Source: UBA2185 sp964564625 (lineage in GTDB: Bacteria; Desulfobacterota; Syntrophia; Syntrophales; UBA2185). From it: a stretch of 64,000 bases of DNA. Where the stretch lies: positions 1 to 64,000 of the forward strand of contig CAZMBE010000013.1 of assembly GCA_964564625.1 (NCBI GenBank). The letters run 5' to 3'. Position 1 is the stretch's first letter. Each line of letters starts with the position of its first letter. The notes below the pieces were generated by a model, which was not told the DNA's origin, ran no database searches, and was given only the letters and a program-made list of their open reading frames with translations. The position numbers and the translations under genes are program-made. This document shows positions 6,991 to 16,504 of the stretch, one piece after another.

Positions 6991-9432
6991 TTATTTTATG
7001 CATGCCCTGAATACCTGCCTCAAATCGGTGAGGCCTATTATAGCTTTTGAGATACCATCCTGAAGCAGTGTTCTCATCCCTTCAAAAATAGCATTTTCCC
7101 GCATTGTTTCAATAGACTCACGTTTGAGAATTAGTCTTTTGATTGTATCTGTATTGATGAGAAGCTCATGAATACCCATCCTGCCTTTGTACCCTGAATT
7201 ACCACATGCGTCACAGCCTTTTGGACGGTAAAGTATCAGACTTTTTTGGTCAGGCACGTTCAGTTTATCAAACAATTTCTTGCCATAAGCGCTCACTATT
7301 TCTTTGTATTCTTCAGGTGAGGGGTGATACGCTTCTTTGCACTTTTTGCATAGTGTCCTCACCAACCTTTGTGCGAGAATACCGAGGAGAGAATCGGAGA
7401 AGTTAAAAGGATCGATTCCTATGTCAAGAAGCCTGGTAATTGTTTCTGGTGCGCTGTTCGTATGAAGGGTGCTGAAGACCAAATGCCCCGTCAGTGAGGC
7501 TTCCACTGCAATTTTGGATGTTTCATAGTCCCTCATTTCACCAACCATGATAACGTCAGGGTCAGACCTGAGGAAGGCCCGCATGGCGGCTGCAAAATCG
7601 AATCCGATTTTAGGGTGTACCTGAACCTGTCGCAGCCCGCGCTGGGTAATTTCAACCGGGTCCTCTGCTGTCCATATTTTTCTGTCTGATGTATTGATAT
7701 GGCGCAGGGCTGCGTGCAGCATTGTTGTTTTTCCCGAGCCGGTAGGCCCGACCACAAGAATTATCCCGTACGGTTTTTCACAGATCTTGAGCAGTTCTTT
7801 ATAATTTCTTTTCGTTAATCCCATAGCTTCAAGGGGCACTAATTTCCCCGAGCTTAAAATACGCATCACTACATCTTCGAGATTTTCTGTGGTCGGCACT
7901 GTGGCTACACGTAGTTCGATTGTCTTCCCGTCGGGGCTCTTCGTTTTAATCTTCCCATCCTGGGGTATCCTTCTTGAGGTTATATCGAGATTGGACATAA
8001 TTTTAATCCTGGAAACCAAAGCAGCTCTGTAACTATACGGAACGGAAAGATGATTGATACATGCGCCATCAATCCTGTAACGGATGCCCACGCTACCCGC
8101 TTCCGCGTCAGGTTCGATATGAATATCCGAAGCTCCTTTTGTATATGCTTCATTTATTATCTTGTTTACAAGCTGTATGATTTCATTGTCCGATTCTTTG
8201 ACAAATGTTTCCTTTAGGGCAGCTTTTGGGGCCATATGGAGAGACTCGGAGATTACCTTGCTTTCAAGCTCTTTGCTTAGTTGCTCGTGCTCATCGGTGA
8301 CTGCCTCGTCGTCAACAAGTTGCATCAGTTCTTCTTCTGATTCCTGGACGACTGCCTCACTATCAAAGGCAGCTTCATCTTTATCATCTTTTTCAGCAGT
8401 ATCAATTTCAGGTGGTTCAGCACCATCTTCCTGGTATGAATGATTAATGAATTTAATAATGTCTTCCGGCAAGGCGACATCGTATTTTAACGTTTTTAAA
8501 TTCAAAATGCTCTCGATAGATTCCCGTTTCCTTTTGTTATGAGGATCATCAACAAGTATATGCAGGTAACCATCAACTTCTTCAAATGGGATCCAGAGGT
8601 TTCGAAGCAGGAGTCTTTTTTCGAGATTTGCTAATAGATAGTCCGGAATTGAAGTGTTACGATCGAATGAAATAAATCTGCATTGATAATATTCTTCCAG
8701 CGATTTACGGATATTGTTCTTGGAAATATCGTATTTTCTTATTAATATGGTTTCCAGTGGTTCCTTATTGGCAATCGCTTCATTCTTTGCTTTCTCCAAA
8801 TCCTCTTCGCTGATTAAATTCTGACTGATGAGGTATCCAAATTTTACCCCCCTGATTTTTGACGGGTCCTTTTTTTGGTGTTTGTGAAAAGCTGTTCCCA
8901 ACGCTTCTGCAACATCGTGCAATATTACCGGTTCTTCCTCCGCAAATGCGACGGAAGGATCGGCCTTATTTATTATCTGAATGACACCCATTACATTGTT
9001 GTTGTATAAAATGGGAGCAGCCATGACCTGTCTCGTACAAAAACCTGTTTTTATGTCTAACTCAGTATCGAAGGTCAGTTCCTTGTCAATGTTTTTCAGT
9101 TCATCTTTATCATACGCATCAGAAATGGTTACGGAGTTTCTGGTAATGGCGACATAACCCGGTATGGTTCGCTTGTTGATGGGCAGCCTTAACTCTCCTG
9201 GCTGGTTGCTGTCGGAATCAAAGGTGTACATATCTTTTTTTGAACGGTCCACAGCGTATATAGTAACTGCCTCAACCCTGAAGAGATTTAAAATATGCTC
9301 TTTCGTGCCTCCGATCACCTGTTGTATATTCTCTGCGGTGTTGATTAAATCCGTGATATCCTGCAGTATGTCCTGCACACGCTGAAATTCTTTCAGCTCG
9401 GAAATCTCATCAAATTCATTCGCATCATCCAT
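6991..9432 (-). CDS. GAF-MshEN-GspE/PilB-type ATPase
   Basis: 813 residues from the ATG chosen at 9432, which has AGAGGAAC just upstream; an upstream start would overlap the fcl gene. Domain order: an N-terminal helix, a GAF sensor domain (about 20-190; IPGYVAITRNS, then VMGVIQIINKAD), an MshEN region (about 195-335; a GYLISQNLISEEDLEKA-type block), an acidic linker, and a type II secretion/pilus ATPase domain (about 430-810). The last has Walker A GPTGSGKTT, an Asp box with DPDVIMVGEMRD, a His box, and two CxxC pairs. Such ATPases power type IV pilus extension or secretion in the cytoplasm. The GAF domain suggests allosteric control by a small molecule. It converges on the MglA cluster, which may regulate it. 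Confidence 0.93.
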   Translation of the reverse strand: MDDANEFDEISELKEFQRVQDILQDITDLINTAENIQQVIGGTKEHILNLFRVEAVTIYAVDRSKKDMYTFDSDSNQPGELRLPINKRTIPGYVAITRNSVTISDAYDKDELKNIDKELTFDTELDIKTGFCTRQVMAAPILYNNNVMGVIQIINKADPSVAFAEEEPVILHDVAEALGTAFHKHQKKDPSKIRGVKFGYLISQNLISEEDLEKAKNEAIANKEPLETILIRKYDISKNNIRKSLEEYYQCRFISFDRNTSIPDYLLANLEKRLLLRNLWIPFEEVDGYLHILVDDPHNKRKRESIESILNLKTLKYDVALPEDIIKFINHSYQEDGAEPPEIDTAEKDDKDEAAFDSEAVVQESEEELMQLVDDEAVTDEHEQLSKELESKVISESLHMAPKAALKETFVKESDNEIIQLVNKIINEAYTKGASDIHIEPDAEAGSVGIRYRIDGACINHLSVPYSYRAALVSRIKIMSNLDITSRRIPQDGKIKTKSPDGKTIELRVATVPTTENLEDVVMRILSSGKLVPLEAMGLTKRNYKELLKICEKPYGIILVVGPTGSGKTTMLHAALRHINTSDRKIWTAEDPVEITQRGLRQVQVHPKIGFDFAAAMRAFLRSDPDVIMVGEMRDYETSKIAVEASLTGHLVFSTLHTNSAPETITRLLDIGIDPFNFSDSLLGILAQRLVRTLCKKCKEAYHPSPEEYKEIVSAYGKKLFDKLNVPDQKSLILYRPKGCDACGNSGYKGRMGIHELLINTDTIKRLILKRESIETMRENAIFEGMRTLLQDGISKAIIGLTDLRQVFRACIK

Positions 9433-9434
9433 AT

Positions 9435-10379
9435 CTATTGTTCCTCTGATCTTGAGGCATAATACCAATCTATTGTGTTCTTTAAACCATCCCGCAGGTT
9501 TGTCTTTGCACGAAAGCCAAATTCCTGGAGGGCTCTCATGGTATCAAGCATTCTGCGTGGCTGGCCATCAGGCTTGGTTTCATCCCAGGTAATCTTTCCT
9601 TTAAATTGTGTCAGTTCAGCAATCAGATGAACGAGGTCTCTTATCGATATCTCAAAGCCGGCGCCAATGTTGACAGGTTCACTTTTATTATAGGCTGCCG
9701 TGGCTAACAAGATGGCTTCAGCGGCATCTTCCACATAGAGGAATTCGCGTGTCGCCACCCCGGTTCCCCAAACGACAATCTCTTTTTCATTATTAAGATT
9801 TGCATCGATACATTTTTTAATCAACGCCGGGATAACATGGGAAGATTTAGGATCGAAATTATCGCCGGGTCCATAAAGATTCACGGGGAGCAGAAATATG
9901 GAATTGAACCCGTACTGCTGCCGGTAGGCCTGGGATTGCACCAACATCATTTTTTTTGCGAGACCGTACGGTGCATTTGTTTCTTCAGGATACCCATTCC
10001 AGATATCGTCTTCTCTGAAGGGGACAGGAGCGAACTTCGGGTATGCGCAGATTGTTCCTATAGCGACGAACTTCTCGATGTTTCTCAGGTACCCTTCGTG
10101 TATGAGCTGGGTGTCCATGATCAGGTTTGTATAGAACAGGGATGCCGGATTTTCTTTGTTATACCCGATGCCGCCTACCCTGGCAGCCAGGTGAATAACG
10201 ATATCCGGTTTTTTATCTTCATACATTCGCCTAATGTCGTCCAGGTGGATGAGGTTATACTCTGAAGAACTGATGGCATCAAAATGAGCGCATCCATACT
10301 CTTTAAGTTTCTTGAGCACATGCAAACCCAGAAAGCCTTTCCCGCCAGTAACGGTTATTTTTTTATCTTTTAATGACAT
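9435..10379 (-). CDS. fcl: GDP-L-fucose synthase
   Basis: 314 residues from the ATG at 10379, which lies just after the gmd stop; an earlier in-frame start would lie inside gmd. It is a short-chain dehydrogenase-fold epimerase/reductase with the NAD(P) motif GGKGFLG near the N-terminus, the active-site serine region GTICAYP and the YGLAK catalytic pair. HLAARVGGIGYN is typical of GDP-fucose synthases. It converts GDP-4-keto-6-deoxymannose to GDP-L-fucose with NADPH, completing the pathway begun by the gmd gene directly upstream. Confidence 0.95.
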   Translation of the reverse strand: MSLKDKKITVTGGKGFLGLHVLKKLKEYGCAHFDAISSSEYNLIHLDDIRRMYEDKKPDIVIHLAARVGGIGYNKENPASLFYTNLIMDTQLIHEGYLRNIEKFVAIGTICAYPKFAPVPFREDDIWNGYPEETNAPYGLAKKMMLVQSQAYRQQYGFNSIFLLPVNLYGPGDNFDPKSSHVIPALIKKCIDANLNNEKEIVVWGTGVATREFLYVEDAAEAILLATAAYNKSEPVNIGAGFEISIRDLVHLIAELTQFKGKITWDETKPDGQPRRMLDTMRALQEFGFRAKTNLRDGLKNTIDWYYASRSEEQ

Positions 10380-10380
10380 T

Positions 10381-11403
10381 TTAGTGCATTTCACAATTCA
10401 TGTATCCGGCATCTTTCAGCGTCTTTTCTTTTTTTGCGAGCTCCATGTCAGACTCGATCATCATGTCAATTAATTGATCAAAGCCAACCTTTGGTTCCCA
10501 TCCCAGTTTCTTTCTTGCCTTTGTTGCGTCTCCCAGAAGGATATCAACTTCTGTGGGCCGGAAATATTTAGGATCGATAGATACATGATCCCTGTATTCC
10601 ATGTTGAGTTTCCGGAACACTAATTCCACAAATTCTCGAACGGAATGGGTTTCTCCTGTGGCAACCACATAATCGTCAGGCTTATCCTGCTGCAGCATCA
10701 GCCACATAGCCTCAACAAAATCTGCGGCAAACCCCCAGTCTCTTTTCGCCTCTAAGTTTCCCAGGTATAGCCTGTCTTTAAGGCCCAGTTTAATCTGGGT
10801 TGCCGCGCGGGTTATTTTCCTGGTGACAAAAGTCTCGCCACGTCGGGGGGATTCGTGATTGAAAAGTATACCATTACATGCGAAGATATTATATGCATCC
10901 CGGTAGTTCTTAACCATATGATAGGAATATACCTTCGCAACAGCATAAGGGCTCCGGGGCTCAAAAAAGGTCGTCTCGTTCTGAGGAGGCGGGGCTGCAC
11001 CAAACATCTCGCTTGACGACGCCTGATAGAATCTTGTTTTAATGCCGGTCTTTCGAATTGCTTCCAGGAGCCTCAGTGTACCGAGGCCGGTAACGTCGCC
11101 CGTATATTCGGGCATGTCGAAACTTACCCGGACATGACTTTGAGCACCCAGGTGATAGATCTCTTCCGGCTTGATCGTGTGCAGAAGGTCCGTCAATTGT
11201 CCCGAGACTGAAAGATCACCATAGTAAAGATATATGCGGGCCTCGGGATCATGGTAATCCCGGTATAAATGATCAATCCGATCCGTGTTGAAAGTGCTTG
11301 TCCTGCGAATGAGGCCGTGAATTTCATAGCCTTTGTTGAGCAGAAACTCAGCCAGATAGGAACCGTCCTGCCCTGTGATACCCGTGATAAACGCCCTCTT
11401 CAT
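10381..11403 (-). CDS. gmd: GDP-mannose 4,6-dehydratase
   Basis: 340 residues, the usual family length. The N-terminal Rossmann motif GITGQDGSYLAEFLL, the catalytic TxE-type SSEMFG, and Y-x3-K in SPYAVAKVYSYHM are all present. NHESPRRGETFVTRKI is diagnostic for GDP-mannose dehydratases. It produces GDP-4-keto-6-deoxy-D-mannose in the cytosol, the substrate of the fcl gene one base downstream. It belongs to a minus-strand run of sugar-nucleotide genes supplying a surface polysaccharide. Confidence 0.96.
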   Translation of the reverse strand: MKRAFITGITGQDGSYLAEFLLNKGYEIHGLIRRTSTFNTDRIDHLYRDYHDPEARIYLYYGDLSVSGQLTDLLHTIKPEEIYHLGAQSHVRVSFDMPEYTGDVTGLGTLRLLEAIRKTGIKTRFYQASSSEMFGAAPPPQNETTFFEPRSPYAVAKVYSYHMVKNYRDAYNIFACNGILFNHESPRRGETFVTRKITRAATQIKLGLKDRLYLGNLEAKRDWGFAADFVEAMWLMLQQDKPDDYVVATGETHSVREFVELVFRKLNMEYRDHVSIDPKYFRPTEVDILLGDATKARKKLGWEPKVGFDQLIDMMIESDMELAKKEKTLKDAGYMNCEMH

Positions 11404-11414
11404 TACTTTACTCC

Positions 11415-12425
11415 TCAGAGGTTATAATATTCTCTGTACCATTTTACAAAACGGCCAATGCCATCTTCTATCGATGTGGAAGGTCTAAAGCCGGCATCGG
11501 TCATAAGGTCATCGATATCGGCATATGTTTTCGGTACATCCCCCGGTTGCAGGGGAAGCAAATTCATTTTTGCCTTTTTGCCTAAATTTCTCTCCAGTAT
11601 ACTGATAAATTCAAAAAGTTCTACGGGCTTGTTGTTTCCTATATTGTATATTTTATACGGGGCAAAGCTTGTACCGGGATCCGGAGTGCTGCTATTCCAA
11701 TGTATGTTTGGTTTCGGAATTTTATCCGTAATTCTGAGGATACCTTCAACAATATCATCAATGTAGGTAAAATCCCGGGACATTTTTCCTTCGTTAAAAA
11801 CATTAATGGGCCTGTCTTCCAAGATGGCTTTTGTGAATAAAAACAGGGCCATATCGGGCCTGCCCCAGGGTCCGTACACGGTGAAGAACCTTAAACCCGT
11901 ACAGGGAAGATTGTAGAGATTCGCATATGTGTGTGCCATCAGTTCATTCGCCTTTTTCGTCGCTGCATAGAGACTGACGGGATGATCCACGTTGTGGTGT
12001 ACGGAAAAAGGCATCTGTGTGTTTGCTCCATATACGGAACTTGATGAGGCGAAGACTAAATGCCTGATCTTCTGATATCGGCACCCCTCAAGGATATTTA
12101 TAAATCCGGTGAGGTTGCTGTCTGCATAGGCGTGGGGATTTACAAGAGAGTACCTGACACCGGCCTGTGCAGCAAGGTGGACGACTATTTCGGGAGTTTC
12201 TTCCTTGAAGAGTACCGACATACGTTCCCTGTCGGCTATATTGGCTTTGATAAAGCGGAAACCTGCCTCTTTTTCCAAAAGAGCGAGCCTTGCTTTTTTC
12301 AGGTTCACATCATAGTAGTCGTTCAGATTGTCAACGCCGACTAAGGTATTGCCGCCTTCCAAAAAGCGTCTTGATACATGCAAACCGATAAAGCCGGCGG
12401 CTCCGGTGACAAGGATTTTCTTCAT
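11415..12425 (-). CDS. UDP-glucuronate 4-epimerase-like sugar epimerase
   Basis: 336 residues. The N-terminus ILVTGAAGFIGLHVSRRF binds NAD. DNLNDYYDVNLKKARL and HLAAQAGVRYSL are the characteristic signatures of the UDP-glucuronate 4-epimerase group (CapI/LpsL type). The catalytic pair is in YAATKKANELMAH, and RFFTVYGPWGRPDMA is also typical. It should interconvert UDP-glucuronate and UDP-galacturonate. The UDP-glucose dehydrogenase at 34459 could supply the substrate. Its start overlaps the stop of the upstream ligase gene by four bases (ATGA), so the two are probably translationally coupled. Confidence 0.92.
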   Translation of the reverse strand: MKKILVTGAAGFIGLHVSRRFLEGGNTLVGVDNLNDYYDVNLKKARLALLEKEAGFRFIKANIADRERMSVLFKEETPEIVVHLAAQAGVRYSLVNPHAYADSNLTGFINILEGCRYQKIRHLVFASSSSVYGANTQMPFSVHHNVDHPVSLYAATKKANELMAHTYANLYNLPCTGLRFFTVYGPWGRPDMALFLFTKAILEDRPINVFNEGKMSRDFTYIDDIVEGILRITDKIPKPNIHWNSSTPDPGTSFAPYKIYNIGNNKPVELFEFISILERNLGKKAKMNLLPLQPGDVPKTYADIDDLMTDAGFRPSTSIEDGIGRFVKWYREYYNL

Positions 12426-14308
12426 TTACTTTCACCTTTTCTTGTTAACGCTTCTCTAAATTCTCGTTTAAGCTGTGGGAAGAAAACCGCCCCCTTAAAG
12501 CTCATGGGTATCTTTGCGAACCTAACATAATCGGGCCTGCTGCCCTTTGACACTCTGCCGGACGCTGTGGCGATAAACTGTTCCTCCAGTAATGACTGCA
12601 TATGGGCCGCTTCTTCGGTGAGTTCTATGGTCACACAGCAATTGTCCTCATGTTCGTTTTCCAGACATATCCCCACCACGGCGAGCTTAAACTGTTCTGG
12701 TCTCATTTTGAAATCCTCGACAAGAACCCTGGAAAGGTCTGAGGCAATCTGCTCATAAGAATAGTTTGCACCACCGCGAATGAGAAGCGCCGAGTCTCTT
12801 GTCATCCAGTAATAATCAAGGCAGCCGTCTCTTCCACGCAGGGCGAAACCGATATCCTTCAGACCAGTATACCATCCTTTTCGAAAAACCTCCCGTGATG
12901 CTGTATCCTGGCCAATGTAACCGCTCATGATGTTGGCGCCCCGGGTTACAATATAGCCGGGTTCACCTATTTCACAAGGTTCCATAAACCCCTTTTTCCG
13001 TGGTTGGATTTGTCTCACAAGCGTGACTCTGGTAAAAGGGAAATGTTCCCTGCCGATATAGTATCCAATAATTTTTTCGCCGCGGTGTTCGTGATTCCAA
13101 CCCGCTGCAAATGCCTCCATTGTTTCGTTTTCTGTCATCGATGTCGGCGTGGCGCTCACCTGAAGGCATGATTCTGTGGATCCGAAGCGGACATGGGGAT
13201 AGTGACCACTGCGTTTAAGGATGCGCGTGACCGTAGTCGGCCCCACCGGTGCAGAGCCGATCAGAATATCGGTCTCTCTCAGCGCATTCTTTAGATAATC
13301 AAGTTCAAGAGGAAGCTTTCCTGTTTCTATAAGATTTTCCAGAAAATCGATGTGGCGGGGGACGAGGGGGGCGACGAACAAGCCCTGCTTCGTATGTGCT
13401 ATTTCGGCCAGGATTTTCCAGTATGGTGTAGAGTAACGCTGGATGAGGTGAACCGTAGCTCCGATGCGCCTCATTCCCCAGTCGGATAAGGCGGATGAGT
13501 TTGTATGGTGCAGGGGATTCACCAGCAACAGGTCCAAAGGCGTGGATGTGGGCAAACGGAAATACGCTTCAAAGGTAAGCCGGTTTGCCAGGTAGCTTCT
13601 ATGTGATAGCTTTACCCCTTTGGGAAGGCCCGTGGTGCCTGCGGTAAAGATGATCATCTTTTCATCGTTATAAGAAAGCGGTGGAGATATCCAGGTTACA
13701 GCCGGTTCCCAGATTTCAAGTGATTCAACGATAAAAAATATCATACCAGGAAGGTCGGATCTGATCTCTTCGGCCCGTTTTGCAAAGCCCTGGTCATAGA
13801 GAAATATTTTCGCGCCGCTTGCAGTAGCCTTATAAATAAGGCGATGATTGTCATCCGCCTGCCAGTTTATCGTCACGGGGATACATCCTGTCATAACAGC
13901 CGAGAGCCTGAATATGAGGTCATACGGACTGTTGTCGGAGAAACCATGAACAATCCGGTCACCCTTAGATACGCCATGCTCTGCGAGGTATGCTGCCCCC
14001 ATTGTTGCCAGATCCCAGAATTCTCCTCTTGTCAATGACCGCTTCTTTATTCTGTCTCCCTCGAATACATAAAAGCATAGGAAAGGCTGCGCTCTGTCAG
14101 TAAAGGCTGTCCGGTATTCATCGAGGGGGTTTTTATGTGTAATGAGCGACGTGATCGGTGCACCTGTGCTCAAGGTATAAAGCTTTTTCTCTCCCCGTGC
14201 AGGGTTTGATCTGGTGAGTGTATGCGTATTCATCGAATCATTATTGTCATCGTCTTTACGGGAGTGACTCTCCAATAACTTCGGATGCTTTTCAAAAATC
14301 TTTACCAA
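12422..14308 (-). CDS. AMP-forming acyl-CoA ligase / AMP-binding enzyme
   Basis: Up to 628 residues from a TTG start that overlaps the hemL stop by seven bases. An ATG at 14233 would give 603 residues; neither has a strong ribosome binding site. It belongs to the ANL superfamily: the phosphate-binding motif TAGTTGLPKGVKLSH lies near residue 230, and the STES-type motif appears as FGSTESCLQV. A further conserved block is GWYTGLKDIGF, but the C-terminal lysine region is unusual. ANL enzymes adenylate carboxylic acids, often to form acyl-CoA. The substrate cannot be read from sequence. Flanking sugar-nucleotide and haem genes give no firm hint. Confidence 0.85.
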   Translation of the reverse strand: MVKIFEKHPKLLESHSRKDDDNNDSMNTHTLTRSNPARGEKKLYTLSTGAPITSLITHKNPLDEYRTAFTDRAQPFLCFYVFEGDRIKKRSLTRGEFWDLATMGAAYLAEHGVSKGDRIVHGFSDNSPYDLIFRLSAVMTGCIPVTINWQADDNHRLIYKATASGAKIFLYDQGFAKRAEEIRSDLPGMIFFIVESLEIWEPAVTWISPPLSYNDEKMIIFTAGTTGLPKGVKLSHRSYLANRLTFEAYFRLPTSTPLDLLLVNPLHHTNSSALSDWGMRRIGATVHLIQRYSTPYWKILAEIAHTKQGLFVAPLVPRHIDFLENLIETGKLPLELDYLKNALRETDILIGSAPVGPTTVTRILKRSGHYPHVRFGSTESCLQVSATPTSMTENETMEAFAAGWNHEHRGEKIIGYYIGREHFPFTRVTLVRQIQPRKKGFMEPCEIGEPGYIVTRGANIMSGYIGQDTASREVFRKGWYTGLKDIGFALRGRDGCLDYYWMTRDSALLIRGGANYSYEQIASDLSRVLVEDFKMRPEQFKLAVVGICLENEHEDNCCVTIELTEEAAHMQSLLEEQFIATASGRVSKGSRPDYVRFAKIPMSFKGAVFFPQLKREFREALTRKGESK

Positions 14309-15588
14309 TTTTTCAGTGTGAAACGGCAGGCGTCGAGAGTTTTTTCCATGTCTTCATCTGTGTGGGCAAATGAGAGGAAAGAGGCTTCGAATTGGGATGG
14401 CGCCAGGCTGATTCCACTGGCTAACATACCCCTGAAATAACGTCCGTAGAATTCTGTATTGCTTTTTGCTGCAGACAAGAAATCAAAGACTGCCTCGGAA
14501 GTAAAAAATACTGTAAACATGGATCCCGCTCGATTAATACGAACAGGTATATCACGCCCGTCGAATAATATTTGCAGTTCCTTGCAAAGCGAAGATGTCC
14601 TGCGCTCCAGGATTTCATACTGCCCGATATTTTTTTTAAGAATGTTCAGCGTTGCAATTCCCGCGGACATGGCGAGAGGATTTCCCGAGAGAGTTCCCGC
14701 CTGATATACTGGTCCCGCCGGGGCCAGTTTCTCCATGACATCTTTCCTGCCTCCGAATGCGCCGACAGGCAGACCACCCCCGATTATCTTTCCCAGACAT
14801 GTCAGATCGGGTTTAATTCCTGATATATTCTGGAAACCGCCGTAGGTAAGCCTGAAGCCCGTGATCACCTCGTCAAAAATGAGGAGTATCCCGTGCCGGC
14901 GGGTTATGTCCCGGAGCATCTCCAGAAAGCCCTCTCGTGGAAGGACGACACCCATGTTACCCGCTACCGGTTCAACGATTATGCACGCAATGTCCTCTCT
15001 GTATGTATCCACGGCTGCTTTCACCGCCTCCGTGTCATTGAAGGGGAGAGTGATTGTCAATTCGGCCAGCGCTCGTGGAACCCCGGGACTTCCCGGTATA
15101 CCAAGGGTTGCAATGCCGGAGCCTGCCTTCACCAGCAGTGAATCCGCATGGCCGTGATAGCATCCCTCAAACTTAATAATTATCTCCCTGCCGGTGAACC
15201 CGCGAGCAAGCCTGATAGCGCTCATGGTTGCCTCAGTTCCGGAGCTGACCATTCTCACCATGTCTATCGAGGGGAACGCTTCGACGACCTTCTTTGCCAT
15301 TTCTACTTCCAGTTCCGTCGGGGCGCCATAGCTTGTTCCCCTGACTGCCGCAGCCTGAATAGCGGCAACAATGTCGGGATGGCTGTGACCAATAATCATA
15401 GGACCCCATGAAGATATGTAATCGATATATTCCCTTCCCTCAACGTCGTAAATTCTGGAACCGGAAGCCCTATGTATGAAAACGGGTGTTGATGCAACGG
15501 CTTTGAAAGCTCTTACCGGGCTGTTCACTCCTCCCGGTATGTAGTTGACAGCTTCTTCATACAGAGATTGAGATAATTTATTTGACAT
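14302..15588 (-). CDS. hemL: Glutamate-1-semialdehyde 2,1-aminomutase
   Basis: 428 residues, full family length. It opens with the typical YEEAVNYIPGGVNSPVRAFK. It contains VSSGTEATMSAIRLARG, the GCYHGHADSLL block, and the PLP lysine in LGKIIGGGLPVGAFGG. It converts glutamate-1-semialdehyde to 5-aminolevulinate in the C5 route of tetrapyrrole synthesis. Its start overlaps the stop of the AsnC-like siroheme decarboxylase gene by 11 bases, which links it to the haem branch from sirohaem. Confidence 0.97.
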   Translation of the reverse strand: MSNKLSQSLYEEAVNYIPGGVNSPVRAFKAVASTPVFIHRASGSRIYDVEGREYIDYISSWGPMIIGHSHPDIVAAIQAAAVRGTSYGAPTELEVEMAKKVVEAFPSIDMVRMVSSGTEATMSAIRLARGFTGREIIIKFEGCYHGHADSLLVKAGSGIATLGIPGSPGVPRALAELTITLPFNDTEAVKAAVDTYREDIACIIVEPVAGNMGVVLPREGFLEMLRDITRRHGILLIFDEVITGFRLTYGGFQNISGIKPDLTCLGKIIGGGLPVGAFGGRKDVMEKLAPAGPVYQAGTLSGNPLAMSAGIATLNILKKNIGQYEILERRTSSLCKELQILFDGRDIPVRINRAGSMFTVFFTSEAVFDFLSAAKSNTEFYGRYFRGMLASGISLAPSQFEASFLSFAHTDEDMEKTLDACRFTLKNW

Positions 15589-16051
15589 CCGTAAAATACT
15601 CCATACTGCTTTTTTTATACTCTTCCTCGCTCATGAGGATTGTAAAATCTTTGATTCCCGTTGCTTTTGAGAGGTTTTGGATTATACGTTTCTGTTCTCC
15701 TTCACGGAAGTGAACCATAGAGAAAATACTGTATTTCCCAGCAAAGGGAGGGGTTCTCTCGTAGCAATGGGTCACCTCCTTGAATGAGGCAAGAGTATGG
15801 CCTGCGGCGTCGATGCTTTCCTGAGATACTGCCCAGATTACCATGGCATTGCGGGTAAAGCCCGCTTTTTGATGTCTAAGTATAGTTCCAAACCTGCGGA
15901 CCATGCCTTTCTTTATCAAACCACGGATAGCGGTAAGGGCTTCTTCTTCTGACATACCAGCCTGCTCGCCAATAGATTTAAAAGGCCTCTTTACGAGAGG
16001 GATGTCGTTCTGGATGAAGTACGCGATGTTCTTTTCTCTAGTGGTTAACAT
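15578..16051 (-). CDS. AsnC/Lrp-fold siroheme decarboxylase subunit-like (AhbA/AhbB/NirD family)
   Basis: 157 residues. An N-terminal winged-helix-like part (IGEQAGMSEEEALTAIRGLI) is followed by the ferredoxin-like ligand domain. The sequence RRFGTILRHQKAGFTRNAMV with HCYERTP is characteristic of siroheme decarboxylases rather than transcriptional Lrp proteins. These enzymes make 12,18-didecarboxysirohaem in the alternative haem or haem d1 pathway of anaerobes. Overlap with hemL supports the pathway assignment. The partner subunit is not in the window, so whether this is the A or B subunit is left open. Confidence 0.85.
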   Translation of the reverse strand: MLTTREKNIAYFIQNDIPLVKRPFKSIGEQAGMSEEEALTAIRGLIKKGMVRRFGTILRHQKAGFTRNAMVIWAVSQESIDAAGHTLASFKEVTHCYERTPPFAGKYSIFSMVHFREGEQKRIIQNLSKATGIKDFTILMSEEEYKKSSMEYFTDVK

Positions 16052-16080
16052 AGTACCTTCGTATAGCAGTTTTTTAGTCC

Positions 16081-16500
16081 TTATTCCATAGGCAAGGAGG
16101 TCTTCGACCGCAGGGACTTCTTTTCCGATTGCATGTGCTTCAGCTTTAGTATCTTGTCCTTGGCTCGTCTCGATCGGCGCCGCTTCTGCCGCTTTATTTT
16201 TTCCCTTTGCTGCCTTTCCGCCTGCACAATTCCCTGTTGAGTTCTTTCAATCCTGTCCAAAAGCAGTCGCCTGGCAAGAAAACGGTTCTGCGCCTGGGAC
16301 CGTGACTGCTGGCACTTCACGAAGAGTCCCGATGGCACGTGAACGAGGTGCACACAGGAAGAAGCTTTGTTCACCTTCTGTCCGCCGGGACCGGATGATC
16401 GGATGAATGTCTCCCGGAAATCACTTTCCGAAATTCCGAGGCGCTCCATGCGTTCGTTTAATGCCTTTTCCTTTTCCGGGGAAATATTAAAGAGACTCAT
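16081..16500 (-). CDS. RF-1 domain peptidyl-tRNA hydrolase-like protein (ArfB-like)
   Basis: 139 residues from the ATG at 16500. The peptide-release loop SSGPGGQKVNKASS, with the catalytic GGQ, lies near residues 33-45. The C-terminal half is very rich in lysine and arginine (REKIKRQKRRRSRRAKDK), as in ArfB/YaeJ proteins, whose basic tail enters the empty mRNA channel of stalled ribosomes. It probably releases nascent chains or acts as a release-factor-like rescue factor. It starts four bases after the GTPase stop, so the two are likely cotranscribed. Confidence 0.88.
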   Translation of the reverse strand: MSLFNISPEKEKALNERMERLGISESDFRETFIRSSGPGGQKVNKASSCVHLVHVPSGLFVKCQQSRSQAQNRFLARRLLLDRIERTQQGIVQAERQQREKIKRQKRRRSRRAKDKILKLKHMQSEKKSLRSKTSLPME

Positions 16501-16504
16501 GGCT

